This document shows positions 41,907 through 51,786 of a stretch of 64,000 nt of DNA, in pieces. Within the stretch, counting starts at the first letter, position 1, and each line of letters opens with the position of its first letter. The position numbers were made by a program, and so were the translations under genes. The notes below the pieces were generated by a model. The model saw nothing but the letters and a program-made list of their open reading frames with translations. It searched no databases and was not told the origin of the DNA. Source of the DNA: an uncultured Gemmata sp. GTDB lineage: Bacteria; Planctomycetota; Planctomycetia; Gemmatales; Gemmataceae. The stretch lies in assembly GCA_937924775.1 (NCBI GenBank), contig CALDUT010000016.1, forward strand, positions 1-64,000, written 5' to 3'.

Positions 41907-42160
41907 ATGACGTCCCAAGAATTACGAGCTGCCCTCCAAGCACGCCCGTTGCGGCCGTTCACGGTCCGAATGGCCGACGACCGCTCCTTCGAGATTCGTC
42001 ATCGCGACTTTCTGCTCGTGGCCCCCAATGGCCAACGGCATTTGCTGTCAGTTCATCAGGAAATGAGTTCAGTATTCTCGATGTTTGGCTCATGACAAAG
42101 ATCGAATTTCCGCCGCTTGGGCCGCCATCACCCCTCGATCGCGCCGCCGATTCCGCCTGA
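41907..42160 (+). pseudogene. Small conserved-type protein interrupted by a frameshift
   Basis: Frame 1 MTSQELRAALQARPLRPFTVRMADDRSFEIRHRDFLLVAPNGQRHLLSVHQ..., then family-like C-terminus GNEFSILDVWLMTKIEFPPLG in another frame; switch near 42040-42065. Confidence 0.65.
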
Positions 42161-42406
42161 GGAGATTCTCCCAGCCCGCGAAGCCGGAAACGGGTCCGCA
42201 GGGAGCGGTTCTGGCTGCTGTCTGGGGTCAATCGCTTCGTGGAAGGTAAACCCCATCGTCGCGGAGTCGCCAGATGGGTGGGGCTGGTGGATGTAACGAG
42301 TGGATTTCGTGCTGGGAATTCTCATCGGTTGTGTCTACTGTAAACATCACCGCCCCGGTCGTGATTCATCCCCCCGCGACGGGCGGAATTTGCGAGGGAT
42401 CCATTC

Positions 42407-44194
42407 ATGCTGCACCGCATCGCTGTCTTCACTGGCGGGTTATTGGCCGCAGCCGTTTTGATCGGCGAGCCTTCCCCGCAACTGCACGCGGCCGATCCGG
42501 ACTTCACGGGTCATTGGCTATTGACCTTCTCCCCCCGACCGGGCTTCGAACAAAATCCCCTCATCATCAACGTGGAAATCAAAGAGGGCCAACCGGTACC
42601 AACCCTTGTGGCCACAGCCTTCAAAGGCGCGGGCCTGAAAGTGACCGATTGGAGCAGTGATGGCAAAACCGTGAAATTCACATTCGCCGGGCTGAAGTTT
42701 GAAGGCACCCTCAGCCCCGACGGAAAGACGGTGCGTGGATCCCTCAGTAACGACGTCATCGCCACCCGCGCTCGCCTGAGCCGCACGACCAAAACCGAAC
42801 TGACCGCAGCCGATGCGTTCGTTCGCGTCGATGGCCCGGCCCCTATGGCCGAAGTGCAAAAGCTTATCGACGCAGTCACCCGCCTGCGGATTCAAGTTCA
42901 GCAGGAAAAAGATGCCGACAAACGCCAACAACTTCGCACCCAATTGGACGAAAGTCAAAAGCAGGCCGAGGAGAAAATCCCCGCCCTACTCCGGGACGTG
43001 ATCACCCACCATGCCGAAACCGACGCGGCTCTCGACGCGGCTCTGGAGTTGCTCCGGAATGCGGCCCGTTACCAACTGACCGCTGAGGAAGCCACGAAAT
43101 TGCTGGCGCTGGTGGAGAAGCGGGCCGCAGCCTACGGACCCCGCTATCTGCGGATCCAGTTGCTCAGTGGTATCGAGACCCTTGCGGCGATCCGCCACCT
43201 CGCGGAGGCCGCCGATACCGTGGCCGCGAAGTTGGCCCAAGCCACCGAGGCCTCCGCGGATTATCTGGCCCGCGTCCTCAATGTCCGCAAAATCGCTCTG
43301 ACGACCCTCAATAAAACCGAGGCCGTCCAAGCCGTTGTGGCCGAGTTGGCGAAACTCGAAGAGCGGATTGACGCGGAATACCTCAAGAATGTACCACCAT
43401 TCCAACCGGCGCAATACTCCGGCCGCAAAAACCCGGACGCTAACCAAGTCGCGGTGATGGAATTGTTCACCGGGGCCCAATGCCCCCCCTGTGTCGCGGC
43501 CGATGTCGCCTTCGATGCCCTGCTCAAAAGTTATTCCCCCCAGGACCTGGTCCTGATCCAATATCACCTGCACATCCCCGGCCCCGACCCGCTCACCAAC
43601 GCCGATACCGTAGCCCGGGCCAAATACTACGGCATCAACAGCACCCCCAGCACACTCTTCAACGGCCAACCCCACGCCCGCGGCGGCGGTGGCATGGCCC
43701 AAGCCGAACTGAAGTACAATCAGTATGTGGAAGTTATCAACCCGATTCTCGAAAAGAAAGCCGAGGTCACTGTCAAGGCCCGGGCGACCCGTAACGGCGA
43801 GAAAATCGACCTCACCGTCCAAGTTGGTGGGGTTCGCGGCGATGACATCAAACTGCGGGTCTTACTGGTGGAGGAGACCGTCAAATATGTGGGCGGCAAT
43901 CAGCTCCGCTTCCACCACCACGTTGTCCGCGCGATGCCCTTGGGGGCCGAGGGCGTGGCCATCACCGATAACGATTTTCAAAAGTCCCTCACCGTGGATC
44001 TCGACGGCATTCGCCAGAATTTGACGAAATATCTGGACGACTACGCGGCTAACGTCCGGCCCTTCCCCAAGCCTGACCGCCCGATGGAGATGAAAAACCT
44101 GAAGGTCATCGCCGTGGTGCAAAACGACCAAACCCAGGACATTCTCCAAGCCGTCCAAGTGGACGTGGAGAACAAACCCGCCGGCAGGCCATGA
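42407..44194 (+). CDS. Secreted thioredoxin-fold protein
   Basis: Signal peptide; VMELFTGAQCPPCVAADVAFDALLKSY with CPPC redox motif; GINSTPSTLFNGQ cis-Pro-like region. Confidence 0.8.
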   Translation: MLHRIAVFTGGLLAAAVLIGEPSPQLHAADPDFTGHWLLTFSPRPGFEQNPLIINVEIKEGQPVPTLVATAFKGAGLKVTDWSSDGKTVKFTFAGLKFEGTLSPDGKTVRGSLSNDVIATRARLSRTTKTELTAADAFVRVDGPAPMAEVQKLIDAVTRLRIQVQQEKDADKRQQLRTQLDESQKQAEEKIPALLRDVITHHAETDAALDAALELLRNAARYQLTAEEATKLLALVEKRAAAYGPRYLRIQLLSGIETLAAIRHLAEAADTVAAKLAQATEASADYLARVLNVRKIALTTLNKTEAVQAVVAELAKLEERIDAEYLKNVPPFQPAQYSGRKNPDANQVAVMELFTGAQCPPCVAADVAFDALLKSYSPQDLVLIQYHLHIPGPDPLTNADTVARAKYYGINSTPSTLFNGQPHARGGGGMAQAELKYNQYVEVINPILEKKAEVTVKARATRNGEKIDLTVQVGGVRGDDIKLRVLLVEETVKYVGGNQLRFHHHVVRAMPLGAEGVAITDNDFQKSLTVDLDGIRQNLTKYLDDYAANVRPFPKPDRPMEMKNLKVIAVVQNDQTQDILQAVQVDVENKPAGRP

Positions 44195-44434
44195 CCGCAC
44201 GCACTACAGCCCCCCGGATTGCTCCCGGATCATTTCCGGGGGCCCGGTCGCGGACGGCCGCTTCACCCCCCCGACCGTCGCCCCAGAACCCCGACTCCGC
44301 ACGACCCGGGGTTCGGAACTTACCGCTGGTAGGAGTGAAAAAATTAATTTTTAGCAAAACAAGGACTTTTCTTCATGCGGTCAACCGGGTATCTTCACCA
44401 TCGCCACATCACGCCCATCAGGGAGGGACTCGCG

Positions 44435-44782
44435 ATGGCGACCAAGATCATCGTCCAACTCCCCGTCACGGGGGCTGTCGGTACGGATGAAGACTTCGAT
44501 CTACGCACCCACCTGGAACGTGAGCTGAATTTGGCCTTGCGCACCGAAGAGGCCGGCGAATGCGATCGCAGCGAAATTGATGGCGGTTGGATGCGCTTTT
44601 GGCTGGTGAATGGGGTTGATCCGGCCCAAACGCTGGAAATCGTCAAAGACGTTCTCGCCCGCGACAATCTACTGCCGCGAGCCGTTATCGCTCTCGAAAC
44701 CTGCCACGATGTCGATACCGACGACATCGATCGCGAAATCCTCTGGCCCGTGCAGCCTGCCGCGGCTGTGGGTTTGGCTTAA
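44435..44782 (+). CDS. Hypothetical 116-aa protein
   Basis: ORF with upstream GGGAGG; no recognised domain. Confidence 0.6.
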   Translation: MATKIIVQLPVTGAVGTDEDFDLRTHLERELNLALRTEEAGECDRSEIDGGWMRFWLVNGVDPAQTLEIVKDVLARDNLLPRAVIALETCHDVDTDDIDREILWPVQPAAAVGLA

Positions 44783-44892
44783 ACTCATCGTTTCCCCTCT
44801 TCCCGGTGGCATCTGGGCGACCGGCTCCCTTTTATTGCGCGGGGCGAATTTATAAGCCATACTTCTCGGAAAAGCCTTCGTTGGGTTTTTCC

Positions 44893-45288
44893 ATGCGCAA
44901 CTTCATCGCCGGTCTGATTCTCCTCGCACTCTTTGTCGTGGTGGTGGGTAGCCGGTTCCAAGCCACCGATGCTGATAAACTGCGAGCGGTTTCCCAGGTC
45001 GTCGTGGCTAAGTTGCGCGAGGCCCTGCCACCGACACTCAACCTCCGGCTACCGGTTGCGATGATGGGCCAGGAACAATCCCAACGGCCGGTTGATGCCG
45101 TTCGTGCCCGTTTGGCCAGCGACAAGCGCTTTGCCGGTATTGCGTTCACGGTCACTGCGGAGGGCAATATCGTGACCCTGCGCGGCGTCGTACCGAATGC
45201 CACCCTGCGACGGCTCGCTGTGGGCGTGGCTCAGAACACAATCGGTGTTGAAGGTGTGATCGACGAATTGGCAGTGCCGGCGGAATGA
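44893..45288 (+). CDS. BON-domain-like exported/membrane protein
   Basis: N-terminal TM/signal; VRARLASDKRFAGIAFTVTAEGNIVTLRGVVPNATLRRLAVGVAQNTIGVEGVIDEL. Confidence 0.75.
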   Translation: MRNFIAGLILLALFVVVVGSRFQATDADKLRAVSQVVVAKLREALPPTLNLRLPVAMMGQEQSQRPVDAVRARLASDKRFAGIAFTVTAEGNIVTLRGVVPNATLRRLAVGVAQNTIGVEGVIDELAVPAE

Positions 45289-45425
45289 ATCCGGGGAACG
45301 ATCCATCGTTCGTCACAAACGCCCGTCACCCGCAACCCCTAGGGTGATCGGGAAGCCCTGCGGGCAACCGCCGTTCGTGACCCGAGCTGCTTCACCCATC
45401 ACCCACTGGAAACGAAGGAAATATC

Positions 45426-46370
45426 ATGGCGCACGCGACCGCGGAATCGACCCCACCGCCGCCCAATAATGGCGACAGCGGTTATGAATTGGGGATTCTC
45501 GAACGCCGTTTGCTCCCCAGTGAGGATTTTTTGGCCCTCTGGGATGCCATTCTCATCGACCCGGCCATCAAGGACCGGCTCTTGGCTCAATCGCTATTGA
45601 ATTTCACGATCCGGCCAACGGTCGATCGTTCGCGATTACCCCTGCACGGCCTGATTCTTTTGGTCGGTCCGCCGGGCACCGGAAAAACATCGTTGGCCCG
45701 CGGGCTGGCCGCCGTGACCGCGGCGCGGATGCCTCATTTGGGGCCGTTTCAGTATCTGGAGGTGGACCCGCACGATGTAGCCAGCGCGGGGCTGGGGCAG
45801 CGGCAGAAAGCCGTGACGGAATTACTCGGTAACACCATCGCCCGTTATGCCCGGCAACGGCCGACGATCGTGCTGTTGGATGAAGTGGAAACGCTGGCGG
45901 TCGCCCGTTCTGGGTTGAGTATGGATGTCAACCCCATCGATGTTCACCGGGCCACCGATGCCCTCTTGGCACAGCTCGATGTACTCGCGGCCAACACCCC
46001 GCGGTTGCTTTTCATCGCCACGAGTAACTTCCCGGAAGCGATCGACGAGGCGTTTTTATCGCGCAGTGATTTGTTGGCGACCATTGATCGCCCGTCGGCG
46101 GAGGCGTGCCGCAAGATTTTCTTCAATACCATTCACGCGTTGGCGGATCATTACCCGGCGGTGCGGGCTCTCCTCAATAGCCCCGAGGTGGAAAGTGCGG
46201 CCGCGATTTGTCGCGATCTTGACGGCCGGCAGATTCGCAAGTTTGTTCTGGCCGCTTGTACGTTGCGCCACGAAACCGCCCTTGATCCCAACACCCTGCA
46301 AGCGCAGGATTTTCTGGAAGCTCTGCAACGCGGCAAGGAAGAGCACCGCAACCTCAAAGATCGCCGGTAA
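45426..46370 (+). CDS. AAA+ ATPase related to TRIP13/Pch2
   Basis: LILLVGPPGTGKTSLARGLA; IVLLDEVETLAVAR; DALLAQLDVLAANTPRLLFIATSNFPEAIDEAFLSRSDLLATIDRPS; DLDGRQIRKF. Confidence 0.85.
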   Translation: MAHATAESTPPPPNNGDSGYELGILERRLLPSEDFLALWDAILIDPAIKDRLLAQSLLNFTIRPTVDRSRLPLHGLILLVGPPGTGKTSLARGLAAVTAARMPHLGPFQYLEVDPHDVASAGLGQRQKAVTELLGNTIARYARQRPTIVLLDEVETLAVARSGLSMDVNPIDVHRATDALLAQLDVLAANTPRLLFIATSNFPEAIDEAFLSRSDLLATIDRPSAEACRKIFFNTIHALADHYPAVRALLNSPEVESAAAICRDLDGRQIRKFVLAACTLRHETALDPNTLQAQDFLEALQRGKEEHRNLKDRR

Positions 46371-46600
46371 GTGAGGTTGCGTCGCCGGCTCTGACGCAAA
46401 CACGTCATTCCGGGGAAGAATTCTATCCGAGAAACTGATGAAAGCCCCCTGGCGGGGTGTTGACTTTCCATCAGCAAAAAACGCCAACAGAGGCTCCGGG
46501 CCCCTATTGGCGGTAGTTTATTATGGCTCCCGCGGGCGAACCGGTGGTGGTGGCGCTGGTTCGCCGGAATCGATGGCCGTGGCAGGCCGTGGTACTTTAT

Positions 46601-48238
46601 TTAGTAGAGGTCGTCGTAGTTGCCGCCGGCGGCTCCTTTCTTTTCTTCCTTCTTTTGCTCCTCGGCGATGAGGGCGTCGGAGGTGAGAAGCAGTGTGGCG
46701 ACGCTGGCCGCGTTTTGCAGGGCGCTGCGGACCACCTTGGTGGGGTCGATGATGCCGCGTTTCATCAGGTCGGTGTATTCGCCGCTGCGTGCGTCGTAGC
46801 CGAAGTTCTTGTCGCTGTTGGCGAGAACTTCGTTGATGACGACGTTGCCATCTTCGCCAGCGTTTTCGACGATTTGTTTGATCGGTGCGCGGCAGGCCCG
46901 CACGATGATGTTGTAGCCGATTTGTTCATCGTCGGTGAGGTCGCTGCTGGGTTTGAGGCCTTGGCTGGCTCGCAGCAGGGCGGTACCGCCGCCGGGCAGA
47001 ATGCCCTCTTGGTGCGCGGCTTTGGTGGCGTGCATCGCGTCTTCGACGCGCATCTTCTTTTCCTTCACTTCGCTTTCGGTGGCCCCGCCGACGTTGATCT
47101 TGGCCACACCGCCGGAGAGTTTGGCGATACGTTCGCTGAGTTTTTCCTTGTCGTAATCGCTGGTGCTCTTTTCCAATTCCTTCTGGATGCTGGCGATGCG
47201 GGCTTTGATCGCGTCTTTCTTGCCGCCGCCTTCGATGATCGTGGTGTTTTCCTTGTCGACCTTGATCTTCTTGGCTTTACCGAGCTGATCGAGGGTGACA
47301 GTTTCGAGTTTCAGGCCCAGATCTTCGAAGATCGCTTCACCGCCGGTGAGGATAGCGATGTCCTGGAGCATGGCTTTGCGGCGATCACCGTAGCCGGGGG
47401 CCTTCACCGCGCACACCTTCACTTGGTAGTTCGACTTGATGACGTTGACGACCAACAAGGCCAGCGCTTCGCCATCCACTTCTTCGGCGATGATCAGAAG
47501 CGGCTTGCCTTCACGAACGACTTTCTCCAGAAGCGGCAGAATATCGCGGGCGGCACTGATTTTCTTCTCGTAGACGAGGACGTAGGCATCTTCGAGGATG
47601 CATTCCATCGTCTCGGGATTATTGATGAAGTACGGCGACAGATAGCCGCGGTCGAACTGCATCCCTTCAACGAATTCGTAGGTGGTTTCGAGGCTCTTGC
47701 CTTCTTCCACCGTGATGACGCCGTCTTTGCCGACTTTGTCCATCGCTTCGGCGAGTTTGCGGCCGATGTCGGCATCGCCATTGGCAGCGACGGTGGCAAC
47801 GTGTTCCAAATCTTGTTTGCCTTTCACCGGGATGCTCATTTCCTTGAGCTTGGCGACAATCTCTTCAACGGCTTTATCCATGCCGCGCTTCATGAGCATG
47901 GGATTGGTGCCCGCGACAACAGCTTTCAATCCTTCGTTGAAGATGGCTTCCGCCAACACCGTTGCGGTCGTGGTGCCGTCGCCGGCGACATCGGAAGTCT
48001 TGGACGCGACTTCCTTGACCATGGCCGCGCCCATGTTCTCATAGTGGTCGGGCAGTTGGATTTCCTTGGCCACGGTGACACCGTCTTTGGTCACCGTCGG
48101 GCTGCCGAAGGATTTTTGGATGATGACGTTGCGGCCTTTAGGCCCCAGTGTGACCTTGACGGCCTTGGCCAGTTTGCTGATCCCGCGTTTGATGGCGTCG
48201 CGGGCTTCTTGGTCGAACGCGATTTGCTTGGCGCTCAT
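46601..48238 (-). CDS. groL: Chaperonin GroEL (paralog 1)
   Basis: [76 protein letters not shown]. Confidence 0.98.
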   Translation of the reverse strand: MSAKQIAFDQEARDAIKRGISKLAKAVKVTLGPKGRNVIIQKSFGSPTVTKDGVTVAKEIQLPDHYENMGAAMVKEVASKTSDVAGDGTTTATVLAEAIFNEGLKAVVAGTNPMLMKRGMDKAVEEIVAKLKEMSIPVKGKQDLEHVATVAANGDADIGRKLAEAMDKVGKDGVITVEEGKSLETTYEFVEGMQFDRGYLSPYFINNPETMECILEDAYVLVYEKKISAARDILPLLEKVVREGKPLLIIAEEVDGEALALLVVNVIKSNYQVKVCAVKAPGYGDRRKAMLQDIAILTGGEAIFEDLGLKLETVTLDQLGKAKKIKVDKENTTIIEGGGKKDAIKARIASIQKELEKSTSDYDKEKLSERIAKLSGGVAKINVGGATESEVKEKKMRVEDAMHATKAAHQEGILPGGGTALLRASQGLKPSSDLTDDEQIGYNIIVRACRAPIKQIVENAGEDGNVVINEVLANSDKNFGYDARSGEYTDLMKRGIIDPTKVVRSALQNAASVATLLLTSDALIAEEQKKEEKKGAAGGNYDDLY

Positions 48239-48304
48239 TCCTGATCCTCGTCTGGAGTGATTAGCGGATGATGTTTTCGGAGAAATTAACCGGGTGTTCG
48301 CGTA

Positions 48305-48598
48305 CTATTCGATGACGCACAAAACGTCGCCTTCGTGCATCAGCAGCAGTTCGTCGCCGGTGGCGCGATCTTTGAATTCGTCGCCCGCCCACGAGGTGAA
48401 CAGCACTTTGTCGCCCACCTTCAATTGCAGGGGGGTGCGGGTGCCGTCCTTTTGCAGCTTGCCAGGACCGACCGCCAGTACTGTTCCGCGTTGGGGTTTG
48501 TTCTTCGCAGTATCGGGTAGCAGAATGCCGCCGGCAGTTTTGGCTTCCGCCGCTTCCCGACGCACCACGATCCGGTCGCCGATTGGTTTCAGGCCCAT
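48305..48598 (-). CDS. groS: Co-chaperonin GroES (paralog 1)
   Basis: [45 protein letters not shown]. Confidence 0.97.
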   Translation of the reverse strand: MGLKPIGDRIVVRREAAEAKTAGGILLPDTAKNKPQRGTVLAVGPGKLQKDGTRTPLQLKVGDKVLFTSWAGDEFKDRATGDELLLMHEGDVLCVIE

Positions 48599-48791
48599 GA
48601 CAACTCCGTATGTGCCAAGGGAACTTCACTTTCACCGGCGAATTGCTATGCAAGAAGCGTGCCTGGATCGCGTAATATGAAGGAAGTGATTGTGAAATAA
48701 GGATTTGCGTAAAAAATTTCTGTCGGTTGCTTCGCGTAATTCTGTCAGGAAACCCCGACGTCGGGCGGGTGTGACTGCCGCTTTGACAGGT

Positions 48792-49087
48792 TTACTTCTT
48801 CTTCCGTTTGTTGGCGGCTTTGTGCAACTCAGTTACAAACGCCTGATGCGGGGGCGACCCAATCCCCTTCAGCAGCGTGGCCAGCATCCAGACCATGGCC
48901 CCGCTGAGCAACGCCGGAACATCCAACCATAACCCGGGGAATTGCTTGCCGCGCAGGGTCCCATCGGGATGCGTTGCGAGCGGAGCGTATTTTTTTCGTG
49001 TCAGCGTAAACCAAGGAACTTCTTGCTCAGCGGTTCGCTAGATCAAATATTCGAGTACGCTTTCGGTTTCGTGGTCTGAATATGCCA
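48792..49087 (-). pseudogene. Relic of a Uma2-family (PF05685-like) protein
   Basis: Minus-strand reading gives SDHETESVLEYLI*RTAEQEVPWFTLTRKKYAPLATHPDGTLRGKQFPGLWLDVPALLSGAMVWMLATLLKGIGSPPHQAFVTELHKAANKRKKK*; in-frame TAG at 49038-49040 and no N-terminal half. Confidence 0.65.
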
Positions 49088-49175
49088 TTCAACGTTGCGG
49101 CCTAGTTGCCATATTCAGAGTGCAATTCCTCAGCATGATGGCCCGGGGGCAATTCCTGAGCGCCAGCGTAGCGAG

Positions 49176-49946
49176 TTACTTCAGGCTCCGCAATGCCCGC
49201 GTACAGATGCGAGCGGTGGCGGGGGCGGCCGATTCCTGCAACCACCGCGCACACAGTTGCCGAACCCAGCGCGGTTGGCTTTTGGCGGCGTCGTTGAGCC
49301 AATTGGCCACGGAAGCTTGAACGTAGGGCACGGGGTCGGCCTTGAGCGGTTCGAGCAGGGGCAACCCCAGGGCGGGATGGGCCTTGAGCGATTCGATGTG
49401 CGAACACCACACCCCGCGCGGCCGCAGAGATTCCACCGCGAAGCGGCGGAGATAGGGCGAAGGTGACCTGGTCCAGGGGGTCAGGAGTTTGACAGCATGG
49501 GGCACATTGGCCGCCAAATGCGGGCGTAGGGCGATCCACGCCCACTCCCGTACCGCGAAATGCTCATCGTCGGCCAACGGACGGATGAGGTTCAGCCGGG
49601 TTTGTAGCTTCAACTTCGGGGCTCGGCCGACGACGTAACACGCCCAGCCGCGTACTGTGTCGGCCCGATGTTCGGCCACTTCGGCGAGTCGCTCCAGCGT
49701 CAGATGCCGCAGCAGAAGTTCACCGACCGTTTCCATCCGCCGCGTAATGCCCATACCGGCCATTTCCCGGACCAGGGCTACCGCTTCGGGGGGAAGGTCG
49801 GGTACTACGGCGGCCAAGAGGCTGGCGAAGTCGATGGCGAGGCCTTCCGCGAGAGTGGCGGTCGACGCGGTGCCGGCGTTGAGTTGGGCGAGCAGTTCCG
49901 GGGGAATGTCGGCTCGCCGCGTCGCCCCTTTACGCGTTTCCGTCAT
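49176..49946 (-). CDS. AlkD-like DNA alkylation repair protein (HEAT-like)
   Basis: LADDEHFAVREWAWIALRPHLAANVPHAVKLLTPWTRSPSPYLRRFAVESLRPRGVWCSHIESLK...YVQASVANWLNDAAKSQPRWV. Confidence 0.8.
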   Translation of the reverse strand: MTETRKGATRRADIPPELLAQLNAGTASTATLAEGLAIDFASLLAAVVPDLPPEAVALVREMAGMGITRRMETVGELLLRHLTLERLAEVAEHRADTVRGWACYVVGRAPKLKLQTRLNLIRPLADDEHFAVREWAWIALRPHLAANVPHAVKLLTPWTRSPSPYLRRFAVESLRPRGVWCSHIESLKAHPALGLPLLEPLKADPVPYVQASVANWLNDAAKSQPRWVRQLCARWLQESAAPATARICTRALRSLK

Positions 49947-50129
49947 GATGGTGGCTCAATGCCCAGGAGAGTCAACACCACACAACATAGCGGACTGACA
50001 CCACAAAGACCTGGAGGCAACTCAGAGAATCTTCCCTTGATGGAAGATCCATTCGGTGTTGTTGTGTGATTCGACGGATATTCTCCGAACGTGATGGTGA
50101 ACCTCACGGTCAGAGCCACCGCGTCTCTC

Positions 50130-51308
50130 TTACATTCTCTCAATAATCATCGCCACAGCGTTACCGCCGCCTAGGCACAGCGACGCAAGGCCGTAGCGTT
50201 GGTGGTGCCGTTTCAGTGCATAAACCAGTGTCACCAGCACTCGTGCGCCGCTGGCACCGATGGGGTGGCCGAGAGCGACCGCGCCGCCGTGGACGTTCAC
50301 TTTCGCTTCATCGAGTTTCAGCTGCTGGTTGCAGGCGAGCATTTGCGCTGCGAAGGCTTCGTTGAGTTCGAAGAGGTCGATGTCGCCCAGGGCAAGTTGC
50401 GCCTTATCACACACGGCTCGGATCGCGGGAACGGGGGCCAGAAAGATGTCTTTGGGATTTACCCCGCTCATGGCCGAAGCGACGATCCGGGCCAACGGTT
50501 GGGCCCCGGTTTGCTCGACGAAGCGACCCGACACGACGACGACGGCCGCCGCTCCATCGGAGAGTTGCGAGGCGTTCCCCGCGGTCACAGTACCGTCTGG
50601 CCGGAATGCCGGGCGCAGCTGCGCCAGGGCGTCCGCCGTGGTCTCGGGGCGGATGCCTTCATCGCGTTCGACGGGCGGAATCGGCTTTTTGCCGGCGGGG
50701 AGAGAGACCGGTACGACTTCGTCACGGAAGGCCCCGGCGGCCCATGCGGCCGCAGCCCGTTGGTGGCTTTGCGCGGCGAAGCGGTCTTGCTCGGCCCGTG
50801 TGATACCGCACTTGGTCGCGATATAGTCCGCGGATTCACCCATAGCGCAGTTCTCGAAGGGGCACCACAGGCCATCGTGCAGGAGAGTATCGACGGTGGT
50901 TTGATGCCCGTACTTGTAACCATGTCGCACACCGGGCAGCAAAAATGGGGCGCGACTCATGCTCTCCATGCCGCCCGCGACGATGACCTGTGCATCGCCG
51001 GCCCGGATGCTTTGGGCAGCGAGCATCACCGCTTTCAGCCCAGAACCGCACACCATATTGGTGGTGTGGGCGGGGGTGGTGTCGGGCAGCCCGGCCAAAA
51101 GGGCCGCCTGCCGCGCCGGTGCCTGCCCCAACCCGGCTTGCACCACGTTCCCCATAATGACATCGTCGACCTGTTCCGGCTTCACACCGGCTCGTCGGAT
51201 GGCTTCCGCTATCGCGATTGCCCCCAAGCGGGGGGCGGGCAGTTCCGAGAGCCCGCCAAGGAACTTGCCAATGGGTGTCCGCACGGCCGACAGGAGAAAC
51301 GCTTCCAT
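50130..51308 (-). CDS. Acetyl-CoA acetyltransferase (thiolase)
   Basis: NMVCGSGLKAVMLAAQSI nucleophile; GGMESMSRAPF; NVHGGAVALGHPIGASGARVLVTL; CLGGGNAVAMIIE. Confidence 0.96.
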   Translation of the reverse strand: MEAFLLSAVRTPIGKFLGGLSELPAPRLGAIAIAEAIRRAGVKPEQVDDVIMGNVVQAGLGQAPARQAALLAGLPDTTPAHTTNMVCGSGLKAVMLAAQSIRAGDAQVIVAGGMESMSRAPFLLPGVRHGYKYGHQTTVDTLLHDGLWCPFENCAMGESADYIATKCGITRAEQDRFAAQSHQRAAAAWAAGAFRDEVVPVSLPAGKKPIPPVERDEGIRPETTADALAQLRPAFRPDGTVTAGNASQLSDGAAAVVVVSGRFVEQTGAQPLARIVASAMSGVNPKDIFLAPVPAIRAVCDKAQLALGDIDLFELNEAFAAQMLACNQQLKLDEAKVNVHGGAVALGHPIGASGARVLVTLVYALKRHHQRYGLASLCLGGGNAVAMIIERM

Positions 51309-51786
51309 AGAACCTACCTACGCTTGCAGGGAGAGGGATGTTCCTTCATCATATACAGCAGGTGCGGAGAAAGGCGCGATGAGCCCGGACATGCCCCGCT
51401 GAGCGGTGGATGTCTTCGCCACCAAGCTGGGGAATAACACTCCCGTGGAAGACGCGACCAATCTTGGCAGCCGGCTGGCTATCAGCGGGGGTTGATCCTG
51501 CTCGACTGGCTTGATGGGGACGATCGCGACGACCTTGTGCCGGTAGGCCGCGGACTGTATATTATCGCCTGTGTTCACCGCCGCATCTTCGGGACTTCTT
51601 CTTTCAGAATGGCGTGTTAGGGAACGATCCGTCTGCCCCTGAGGCACCGTTTCCGTAGTCGCGGGTATTTCGCCGCGTACGGGGTGTCACGGGTGGCGCC
51701 ACAGGCGAACGCGATTGTCCACCACGGAAGTTCACGTTCCCAGGAATGGATGGTTTCCGCCGTGGAGTTCCTGGGGATTGTTCATT

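Noticed and set aside
44225-44242. CCCGGA-TCAT-TTCCGGG hairpin after the thioredoxin-fold gene
   Set aside because: Short stem and no T run directly after it; too weak to call a terminator.
46523-48244. 573-aa plus-strand ORF opposite groEL1
   Set aside because: Antisense shadow of a certain GroEL gene; composition reflects GC-rich codon bias and no domain is visible.
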